This document shows positions 23,801 to 39,319 of a DNA stretch of 64,000 nucleotides, piece by piece. Within the stretch, counting starts at the first letter, position 1, and every line of letters begins with the position of its first letter. Where the stretch lies: contig OY986973.1 in assembly GCA_963920575.1 (NCBI GenBank), forward strand, positions 310,001 through 374,000, read 5' to 3'. This stretch comes from Narthecium ossifragum. Taxonomy: Eukaryota; Streptophyta; Magnoliopsida; Dioscoreales; Nartheciaceae. The position numbers were made by a program, and so were the translations under genes. Below the pieces are notes generated by a model. That model was not told where the DNA came from, did not search any database, and saw nothing but the letters and a program-made list of their open reading frames with translations.

Positions 23801-23948
23801 TTGTAGCCGACTCGAAGGGACCCTGCTGGCGATGGTGGACGACGAAAAGAACAAGGACCGCAACAACAAAGAACCCGAGAAGCCACCAGATCCAAGCCGA
23901 AAGTCTCCTCCTCGCCTGGCGCCGGAACTCACGCGCCCTTCGCTGCAT
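20857..23948 (-). CDS. GAUT10/11-like homogalacturonan galacturonosyltransferase (GT8)
   Basis: Two exons (23948-23796 and 22311-20857) separated by a 1.48-kb intron give 535 residues, the usual size of GAUT10/11. The start at 23948 gives a short basic tail and one signal-anchor helix (LSAWIWWLLGFFVVAVLVLFVV), so a type II Golgi protein. GT8 landmarks follow: RNSPRLVDNNLYHFCIFSDN, VEEFSWLNASYSPLVKQ, NHLRFYIPE, VVFLDEDVVVQKD (metal-binding DxD), WAFGVNVFDL, TLPPGLLAFYGL, RRWHVLGLG and HFSGNMKPW. Family members transfer galacturonic acid from UDP-GalA to pectin. The DED in place of the more usual DDD keeps both outer aspartates. Confidence 0.93.
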
Positions 23949-24718
23949 GTCGAGCGATCCAGACACCAACCTCACCACCCAATCAGCGCCACTACACTAC
24001 CCATCTCCCACCACATAACACGGAAAACGCAAAAACAAAGACCTTCCAAAATTGGATCTTTATCGCACTCCGCATAACAATTCTTGTCACAATAAAAAAC
24101 CCATCTCCAATAAGAGGTGGAGAGAGCTCTAGAGGTGCGATCTCTGGCACTCTCCCGCTCTTAGCTTATCAAGAAGAGAGATTTGATGAGAAGCTGAAGG
24201 GATGAATCAAGAGAGGATCTCGAGGGAATATAATCAACGGGACTGGCGGCCGGTCCGGCCGGAGACGAGAGAGGAGAAGGCCTTTGGCTTCTTTTCGATG
24301 AGCTCCTCTCTAATGGAGGATCTCGGGAGGGGGCGACGAATCGAAGCTATGTGGGCGGACGGATGAAGGTCGAAGATACATACAATCACTAATGTGGACT
24401 GGCAGTCGCAGATGAGACCTTTGATGGGATATGAACCGAACCGGTTGCGACCCTTTTTTTCGGTTCTCTTCTTGGATGGACCCCTCTGTTATTTCTTGAA
24501 CTTTATATGAGACTTTTTCTTTTTGAAATTTTCAGCTATTAATTTTATTTCCGATTTTCAATTGATTGGTTTTTAAATTATTAAAAATAGAAATAACACT
24601 ACTTTGATATGTATATAAAATAAAAAAAAATCATAACCAAATGTTTTAATGCAAAAAGCGAATATTGATGTTGCATAATCTGAGTCAGGTCACGTAGACG
24701 CACAAATTGATGTAATCA
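23949..24718. other. GAUT 5' leader and promoter
   Basis: The sequence just upstream of the ATG is moderately GC-rich with GA/CT tracts to about 24310, consistent with an untranslated leader, then becomes AT-rich. No other gene is seen. Confidence 0.4.
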
Positions 24719-24989
24719 TCTTTATATAGAGCATGGTTATAAATTAACCTTTGATTGTCCTACGTGAATCCTACATGACTGGCTTAGTCCTATGTGAAGC
24801 CTACGTGGAGCCTACCGTGGATGGAGAAGTTAGTGGAGGAGGTGGTTAATGGGGATGAGGGAGAAGTTAACATGAAAGTTAGTAGGGGTTAGTGGAGGAG
24901 GGGTTGAGGAGTGGGTGGTTAACAAGGAAGTTAACATCGAAGTTAAGGGGTGAGTGATTACCGTGTCACTTGGCACGGGAGCCCGCTAG
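24719..24989 (+). mobile_element. Short Helitron-like element, copy 2
   Basis: Starts TC after A and ends CTAG before T. A hairpin CCGTG/CACGG sits 10 bases before the end. It matches copy 1 at both ends and through CCTACATGAC, CTTAGTCCTATGTGAAGCCT and AGGTGGTTAATGGGG. It is 271 bp, without coding potential. Confidence 0.65.
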
Positions 24990-25600
24990 TTATATATATG
25001 ACGCCTTGTCTAGCATCACATGCGACATTTTAGGATGCCCAGAATGTGTATCACAAAATCTGACTCTTTGTTGTGCTATAATTGAATGCTATCATTTGCA
25101 AAGGACCACAAATGGTGGCATTGGCCATGGCGTAGTGCACGGTCGTCAGAAAAGAAGCTACGCTGCTGCTTCGCTTGGAAGGGAAGCATTCTTCTGAAAG
25201 GTACACCATATGCTATCATCTCCCTTTCTCTTTTCTTTACTAACATGTGAAAAAGCTTTGTCGTCTGACCCACTTCCACATTTATCAATCAACAAGGCAG
25301 GAAGAACATGCTACATGGCTTATTAGTCGTTGCTACAAACACCACCTCTTCCAACACGCTAATAAGGGGCATAACCCTCTTGATTCACAAGAAACCACTG
25401 TCTAGAGGTTTTTAGAATGTCTAAAGAGCTGTTAAGCATCATCCAATGTAGTAACTTGGAGAATAACGTTCAGAGAAGCTTAACGGCAAAGTACATACTT
25501 TCATACTTATAATGCAGTCCGTAAGACTGCAGTTTACAGAGAGAATTAGCAAGCATGAAAAAGAGAACAGGCACATCTGCTGCCAAAAACATTGGAGATT

Positions 25601-26005
25601 CTACCATGAAATCCTTAAATTCAATAAATCTGAACGCAAAGACTGATCATGGTCATAATGGCTGTGGTAACAAAGCTTTTGCTCGGTGTCTGAGTCGTCG
25701 TCATCGATCTTGGAAGCCTTTTCCTTCTTCTCGTTCTTCTTCTTGTTCTTCTTCTTGTTCCTGCAGCAGAGACAGCAGTAGTAGAGACAGAGGAGGGTGA
25801 GAGACATGGGCAGGACCAGACAAAGGCCAAGAGTAGCCCAGTTGCTCAGAGACTCGGCCTTCTTCTCCAAGAAGCCATGTAGATGCTCCAAAAGATGCAG
25901 CAGCCGGCTCAGCTTCTCCAGCAGAGACTCTTCTATCTCCTCCCTGGACTGTCCCACTCCACCTTCACTCAACTTCTCCAGCATTACCCTTACTCCCCCC
26001 TCCAT
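25601..26005 (-). CDS. Small single-pass membrane protein, Lys-rich tail
   Basis: An intronless 134-codon frame from ATG at 26005. Residues 1-55 are amphipathic and probably helical (SLLEKLSRLLHLLEHLHGF). Residues ~57-83 form one hydrophobic segment (WATLGLCLVLPMSLTLLCLYY) followed by cysteines CCLCC, then a Lys-rich stretch and an acidic IDDDDSDTE. A CT microsatellite (26011-26046) lies immediately upstream, as in other leaders of this window. I do not recognise the family; a membrane-tethered regulator is possible, but no function can be assigned. Composition and layout look real rather than random. Confidence 0.6.
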   Translation of the reverse strand: MEGGVRVMLEKLSEGGVGQSREEIEESLLEKLSRLLHLLEHLHGFLEKKAESLSNWATLGLCLVLPMSLTLLCLYYCCLCCRNKKKNKKKNEKKEKASKIDDDDSDTEQKLCYHSHYDHDQSLRSDLLNLRISW

Positions 26006-26006
26006 A

Positions 26007-26010
<4 letters not shown>

Positions 26011-26046
<36 letters not shown>
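26011..26046. repeat. CT/GA microsatellite
   Basis: About 18 CT units just upstream of the small membrane protein start; on the transcribed strand it is a GA-rich leader. Confidence 0.8.
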
Positions 26047-26048
<2 letters not shown>

Positions 26049-27029
26049 CCTCTTGTTGGGGTTTAAATAAGAGGGAGGGTCTTCCTACTGTAGGGTAGTG
26101 GTTATGAAAAATGACTCCTGGTGGGCCATTTGCTACAGCTTTGCAAGAATGCTAGGTGACTCTGGCTTTCGGAGCAATGGTTATGGCACCGTAGCAGTGT
26201 TTTTGGTTAGTTTGATAGTCTATATCAATGTGGTGTCTTCCAGGTTCTAAATGGAAGGGTGAGCTATCGTATGTTATTTTGTTAGTCTTTTCTAATCAAT
26301 TAACTTGGTGTTTTAGGGCCATCCATTCCACTAGAAGTTCCACAGGGACATATAACATGTTGCCTGCACAAACAAGTTGCAATTGATCTCTTCCTCTGCT
26401 ATGTTGAATTTTTTTTCACGAACAACATAACAAGAATCTTGCCCAGACAAAAGGCTGTTAGATTGATTTATGTATCTAATATACAGCATATACTTTGAGA
26501 GAGGTCATAGAAACTTCTTTGGACAAGATAAGCATTGATTTGTGGATATGGACATGTGTAATACATATGTCATTTATCAATAACCCACTACCAAATGCTG
26601 GATCTAGTCCTTCGGTAGCGAACTACCGATGAGCTAAATCAAACCATTGAGCTAAATCAAACCATTGATATCTCTCTACTGAACCATCGATGGATTAGAT
26701 AAATAAATCGATACCGATATACACATATCAGTAGCCCACTATCGATTGATTGATCTAATTCATTGATAGTTTGCTGCCGATGGCCTATATCAACAATCTC
26801 AACAATCGATAATGGGCTACTGATGTGCCATGCATTACACATGCCACATATTTATATACACAAATCTTTTTTTAGAACAAGATAGAGAGGTGACCATCAA
26901 TGTAAAGAGTAATAAACAACACATATTTATTCCAATGATGGATATTATCATATTAAGCATTCCTCGGAAATAAGTCGGTAAAAGGACAAGATAACTTAGT
27001 ATATACATGGAAGAATATTAGGAGCATAG
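26047..27029. other. Spacer between the small membrane protein and NOP14
   Basis: No gene is supported. The stretch 26590-26835 is built from repeated, partly palindromic phrases around ATCGAT, CTACCGATGA and 'aaccattgatatc', perhaps a worn inverted-repeat element. Confidence 0.4.
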
Positions 27030-33324
<6,295 letters not shown>

Positions 33325-33825
33325 CTGCAACATTGTAAAATATGACAGCAGCAAAACAATAAGTTAGAAACCACAAATCAAAGAATTGAAAATCCAACTA
33401 TTGCACGATTTAAACAACTACAAATGCAATATTCTACTAGAAATCTCAGATTGATGCTCCCTGATGCACTCATAAAACAAACATCTCTGACTCTACGACA
33501 AATTTGAGATAATCATACGTGCTGGAAACGGTTTGAGAAGTTTCCATTTCCTTCAGCATCTGTATGCACCTGTCTTCTAGATAAAAAAAGCTCTAAGAGC
33601 AACACCTTCATCCAACTATGTACAAAGAGTGAAAGTACAAAGAAGATATGGGTCGTGCAATGTATAAGGGAATGCATGAAATATCTTTGACATGCACATA
33701 CTCGAAAAAGTGACAGAATTCAGCTTAAATCTAGCAAAACATTTTCCATATCTTCTATTGATAATGGACGGAGCACATGCTTCAAGATTTTTTTTCTTAT
33801 TACTACAAATAGAATTGTGATGTCC
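33325..33825. other. NOP14-side flank of the assembly gap
   Basis: This should hold an intron and further upstream NOP14 exons. I could not identify NOP14 N-terminal sequence here. A minus-strand stretch at about 33600-33500 is open for ~35 codons, but I do not recognise it. Confidence 0.35.
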
Positions 33826-34025
33826 NNNNNNNNNNNNNNNNNNNNNNNNNNNNNNNNNNNNNNNNNNNNNNNNNNNNNNNNNNNNNNNNNNNNNNNNNNN
33901 NNNNNNNNNNNNNNNNNNNNNNNNNNNNNNNNNNNNNNNNNNNNNNNNNNNNNNNNNNNNNNNNNNNNNNNNNNNNNNNNNNNNNNNNNNNNNNNNNNNN
34001 NNNNNNNNNNNNNNNNNNNNNNNNN
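33826..34025. other. Assembly gap (200 N)
   Basis: Exactly 200 N, a round number that suggests a nominal gap of unknown true size. The ORF-like frames crossing it are meaningless. Confidence 0.98.
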
Positions 34026-34615
34026 AGTTTTGGACCTCATCAAACTTGATATGCTTATCGGCAAGATGATTTCTTTGTACTGGTGGGAATTGAAAAAAAG
34101 ATATATAGATCCGTGAATTTAACCCCCCCTGTGAGAAGAATTAATTAAGATGTGATCCATATATATAATGCCTGCCAGTAGAAACAAGCTCATCATGACG
34201 AATATTGATCGATGCTAATTAAATCAGTGCAATATCTGATATGATTACTCAACTCAACATTAATTAATGTCAGAAGAAAAGTAGTCTACATGAGATGTTA
34301 ATTAAGTGAATTATATTATAAGCATGACAATTCTTTTATCCTCACAGAGAAAGATTAATTAATTAAAGTCCAAGACTCCAAATCACTCACTCACTCACGC
34401 TGGAAACGTGAAGCAGGCTAGGAATTCATCAGAAGATGATCCATAATTTATAACAAAGCCCCCTCACAAACCATCATCACGATTCACGACACCCCTTTAA
34501 AAAGAAAAAAAGAAACCCGGTTTACATCGTAGTACTCGTAGATAATGCATGCCCTAAACACAACTACTTGCAAGAAAAGAGATGATATATATAATAGAGG
34601 GGGGGGGTTGCTTAC

Positions 34616-34800
34616 GAGGAGTCGGTGGCGTACTCGTAGAGCTTGCCTTTGGTGGAGAAGACGATGAGGGCGACCTCGGCATCGCAGAGGACGCTGATCT
34701 CGTGGGCCTTCTTCAGAAGCCCACTTCTCCGCTTCGAGAACGTCACCTGCCGGTTTATCTTGTTCTCGATCCTCTTCAGCTGAACCCTTCCTCGACCCAT
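34616..34800 (-). CDS. AP1/FUL-like (SQUAMOSA clade) MADS-box gene, exon 1 only
   Basis: A 185-nt exon from ATG at 34800 to a donor (CTC|GTAAGC) encodes the whole MADS domain: [20 protein letters not shown] ... [20 protein letters not shown] ... [13 protein letters not shown]. The 61 codons plus two bases match the usual exon 1 of this family, and the [19 protein letters not shown] and [11 protein letters not shown] parts are diagnostic of AP1/FUL. These transcription factors bind CArG boxes and control the floral transition, meristem identity and fruit development. The I, K and C exons should lie at lower coordinates but none is visible before the N gap; first introns of this clade can be several kb. 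Reading ATG at 34809 instead would add three residues. Confidence 0.93.
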
Positions 34801-36386
34801 CAAATCCAAACCCTAACCCTATAATAATACTTCAAACACGCGCGCAGTTATATACCCCTTCCTTGCTAATTAGTGCTAATTATGCTATTATAGAGCTCCT
34901 CTAGAACAGGAAACCTGGCCGGACATTCATTCCTCTCCGGAGAGGAGAGACCCTTCTTTATTAGCTTAAAAGGGGAGTTGGGGGCGGGTCCTCTGGAAAA
35001 GCGGTTTCGGAAAACCGGGGTGGTTTTGGGGAAGCAATCTGTCGAGTTCCCATTGGTCCACAGCTGTGTCGGCCGGTAATACCCTCCTCTCCTTCTCTAC
35101 TACTGCTACATCTATCTCTCTCCCTCCGGCCAATCCGACCCGTCCGTACCGTACGCATATGTGGCGACGTTTTTGGTCCCGTTGTCGTCTCGTGACAGCA
35201 CTGACAGCTGCTGTGCATTACTCTGCCTGTCCGACTACCTATTTTAACTTATTAATATCACTTATTACACTTAGCCAACTTCTCCATGTAATTGTTTCAC
35301 TAATCTCATTAATTAACTCTTGCTTAGAATAATTAATGACAAGAGTGTATTAATTAATTAATCGTGACAATAGCCTGATCGAGTTTAATGGGAGGCACCC
35401 CTAATTGAAGCATACTTAAATTAGAAAAGGGGAATCGGTATTTTAGGAAACAAAGAAAGAAACAAAAGCATGGGAATCTAGTAATGGTTTTATTTCCCAA
35501 AATAGACATCGGCAACAAAATTGCATGCGGGAAACGCGGGGGTATTTATGTCAAATCCGAAGTTAAGATATCTTTCCGTCCCTCTCTTTATACAAGCTAG
35601 GAATCTTTGCTAGATATAGTCTTGGATTCTTTAACGCAGCATCCAACGAGTAACGAAGGGGATACACCAACGAGAGGATGCTTGGCTTCTCCTATTGGGC
35701 CATCGAAACGTGGCTTCTTTTTGGAAAGCTATAAGGCTCGCTTTCGATCTCCGGACTCTCTGTAGCCAATAAGGTTCAAGTCCTCTCTCTCTCTCTTACC
35801 CTTAGACTAATAAAAGGTGATTAATTAATTAGAGCATGAACACAAAAAGGGATATATAACCTTAATTAATATATATAATTAATCCCAGGAAATGATCAAG
35901 TTTCTATGACATGATCGATCAGGAGATAATTCCAACCAGTCGGTCCTTTTCTGAGAACTTGATGCTCTTTTGTACTAGTAAATTAATGAGGACTGTTTTC
36001 ACCTGGCTAATGAGCTAATACAAGCAAGCAAGCAGTGCTTCCATGTCAATCAAAACGAACAATACGACAAGATTATTGACGTGCAGTAGACAAACTGGAA
36101 CCTACAGTCGGAAAAAGAAAAGCCATCCGGCCGGCCATCAATACCTAAGAGTCTTAATTTGTACAGAGAATATATAGGACTAATTACTAGCCTTCGTCTG
36201 GTCTTTATTGTGCTCCAACATTAGTAGTGCAGGTTAATTAGCTTGTGAAGGTATAATTATACATGTTTCTTTTTACTTATTCCCTGCTGTATATATAGAT
36301 CATAGATAATTACATTTCGAGAAGAAAGAAAACATATCAGTTTGCATTTCCGAGATTAAAATGTTATTTATCATTCTTGTAAATCA
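34801..36386. other. Promoter of the AP1/FUL-like gene and SEP 3' flank
   Basis: Only 1.6 kb separate the two MADS genes. The stretch is AT-rich, with many TTAATTAA-type palindromes, a GA/CT tract near 35779-35800 and a TATATAAC (minus strand, 34847-34854) about 50 bases before the ATG. No other gene is seen. Confidence 0.5.
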
Positions 36387-39319
36387 TCACGCCATCCATT
36401 CTTGGACGTAGCCATTAGCATCCTGCAGGGACGTCGCGGCTCCTGAGTTCAACTCATCCACGCATATGGGATGATACCTGTAACAAAACCATATAGCAAG
36501 ACATGTACAGTAGTCAATGCCTTCCTGCTGTGTGGATCGATCCACTGCGTTCAACAAGCTAGCTAGATAATATATGGGTTACCCGATTTGCAAAGAAGGG
36601 TCACAGTTCAATGGCTAAAAGAAATCTCGTGTGACACTAGGCTGGCGATTGAAGAGGCCAGTCTCGCCGCCATTTTGCCATGCTTGCTGAAGAGAGGAGG
36701 AATGTTCTGAACCAGCTTCTTGTAACTGTCACAACTCACAAGAGAGAGAGATATATAGCAAACCAACTTTAAAATAAAAAAAAAGAGCATCAGCTCCAGC
36801 AAGCTAAGGGCCAACTCAATCAATATAGTTCGATGTTGATGAAAGTTTGCGACCAATGCGGTATGGTTTGAAGCAGAAGAGCATACCAATTTAACAGATA
36901 AAATGAAATAAAATAGTTGACATTTTTTTCTTTTCACACAAATTGAGTGATCAGTTTACCTTCTTCTTTAAGGCTTTATTAGCATCCTGCAACACTTGTT
37001 CCTGCAATATTAACATAACGTGCCAGATATGTTGCTTCTGCAGCATGCATATAATTAAATTGGCATCGGCCAGATCTTATGTATACAAGAACTTACCTTC
37101 CTTCTAAGATCGCATAGCTGATCAAGCACTAACTGGGTCTGCACAAATTATAAACATCCCCAAATACATATATATATATATATATATATACATCACTATA
37201 AGATTATTGATCCTCATATAGCATAAATTAAACAACAGTAAATCACAAATACCTTTGCATATCTGATCTGCTTTAAGGATATCTCGCTTTGATTGTCCAG
37301 TTCCTCAAGTTCCTTTGCGCTTAGTTCACCCAATTCCTCACCCAGGAGGTTTCTGTCGCAAAATTATAGACACCTCAGGATTGAAGACGCGCGGCCTTGG
37401 CAGCATAAACTATAGAAATTCAGCTAGAAAAACACCTCTGTGAACGCTGCAGAACCTCTACTCTTCCTTTTAGCTTCAGATAATCCTGATAAGTATTCTG
37501 CTTCGATAACAACTAATGTCTTATTAGACAAAAGCATATATGCGGATAAATCTTTTTAATTTTCCATGAAAAAAATTACCACAGTAATCAAGGTGCACGC
37601 AGATGCACAGGTTTTACAAAAGTTTAATTAGTTTGATTAACCCAATTAGTAAAGGACTCCACTGGGAGACGCAATCTACCTAGCTACCTAGCTAGGTTAA
37701 TTAATTTATCCTAGCTATTATCTATGCATGGTGTGCATTATGTGAGATATTTTTTCAGATACCTTTGTTTCCTTTGGTGGACCATTTGCCTCTAATGCAG
37801 AGTAACCGCATCTTTGATACCTCTCAAGTGTCTTGAGCATGCTGCAAGGTTAACAAAATAAAAAGGATCATGGCCAACAAAATTCTCCTAGCAATTAATT
37901 TCACTCTTCCAGCTCCCCACCGCTAAATTCGCTGCTAATTCAAAGCGTGTACCACAATCATGCATCTTCCAATTATACCGGTCTCTAGATCGAACTTAGA
38001 CTTGAATAGCTATCAACTTTCTTTAAGATGTGATGATAAGCATAGAAGAAAAGATGCCATCGATCAGAAGCATTCTTATTGAAGAGAAAACCATAATCAT
38101 CAAATGTCACTAGCTAACGGACATTTAGTGGTTTTCCCACAAATTTACTGAAAACCTTCATGCCTAGCTATGTACTCGCAACTAAGAATAGGGATTTTAA
38201 ACTTGGAAGTGGCCAACTTTAAGAGGTTATTAACCATTGGAAATTTGGAACCATATATATATATATATATATATATATCTGTACGTGAAAAAGCAGTGAT
38301 CAAGATGTGAAGACACACACATACACACCCACAATCACACAACTATATCAATTAGAAAGAACTAATTCAACAACTACAATGCCATGATCAATTAATTAAG
38401 CAAGACCCAACTAAACAAACAAGAAGCAATTGACCCAGCTAAGCCCCAAAAGCCATAACTAAAGTCCCATGAAATAACTCAGCCTGCCTGCAGTATTCAT
38501 GAAAACCATTAATCATGAAGGAAGCTCAGCAAAACCCAGCCGAAGACAAGTACAAAGCTACGAGCACACGAATTAATCCACGGAGAAATTTAATTCTTAC
38601 CCCAATCTCCTTTGAAATTAAAGGGTCAAGATTACACTAGTTAGTATTTGATATCATGTTAATTAAGAACTAGATCTAGAAATATCATGACAGATCTCCA
38701 GGCATCAAGCCAAAGATAGATCACTGAGACTGCTTTCAAGAAATGTATGCCACAAGAATTAGCCAGTACGTCCAGATCTATTGGATTAATTTGTATATAC
38801 TATATATTTACAGCAGACCAGCAAAGGGAAAAGGGATTAATCGTAAAAAAAGAGCGAAGAAATAGCAATCAAGAAGATGATATATCATATAGATCTGTAT
38901 ACCGGATTGAAGATGAAATAATCTGACAGAAATAAGATGGATATATAGATATTGTTGTGGCTAATTAATTGTGTAGTGTACTCTAAACATACCATATTTC
39001 CCCTTAAATTTAACATTAGGGTAGCCCTATATATATATATATATATATATGTGTTCCTCTTGCTAGGTCCTGGATCCTAACTTTAGTTTCCATTAATTTG
39101 TGATAAATCTTTGAAGAAGAATGTATATATGTACCTAGAGGAGCTGCAGAACTCGTAGTGGTTGCCCTTGTTGGAGAAGATGATGAGGGCGACCTCAGCG
39201 TCGCAAAGCACCGACAGCTCGTACGCCTTCTTCAGCAGCCCATTTCTCCGCTTCGCGAACGTCACGTCCCTGCTTATCTTGTTCTCGATCCTCTTCAGCT
39301 CCACTCTTCCCCTCCCCAT
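36387..39319 (-). CDS. SEPALLATA-like (AGL2 clade) MADS-box gene with an in-frame stop in exon 7
   Basis: Eight exons (39319-39135, 37841-37763, 37497-37436, 37352-37253, 37138-37097, 37001-36960, 36725-36583, 36477-36387) have the classic MIKC sizes (185, 79, 62, 100, 42, 42 nt) and all join in phase. The MADS domain ends YEFCSSS; the K domain reads [54 protein letters not shown]-class proteins bridge floral MADS tetramers. At 36617-36615 a TAG falls in frame where [16 protein letters not shown] SEP motif I should follow ([21 protein letters not shown]). Translation would stop after 206 residues and lose ~41, including both SEP motifs. Unusual residues in the MADS domain are SRDVTF and KGNHYEF. 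Confidence 0.9.
37842..39134 (-). other. Long first intron of the SEP-like gene
   Basis: The 1.29-kb AT-rich intron has AT microsatellites at about 38254-38279 and 39030-39051. First introns of MADS genes often carry regulatory sites; I did not find a clear CArG box. Confidence 0.6.

Noticed and set aside
23949..23978. Ten-residue extension of the GAUT protein
   Set aside because: It would start at GTG; ATG at 23948 gives an N-terminus like GAUT11.
33500..33600. Minus-strand open stretch reading MLKEMETSQT, considered as a missing NOP14 or MADS exon
   Set aside because: It has no resemblance to the expected N-terminus of NOP14 or to I/K-domain exons.
33720..34116. ORFs crossing the N run
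   Set aside because: Their length comes from translating N; there is no sequence to support them.
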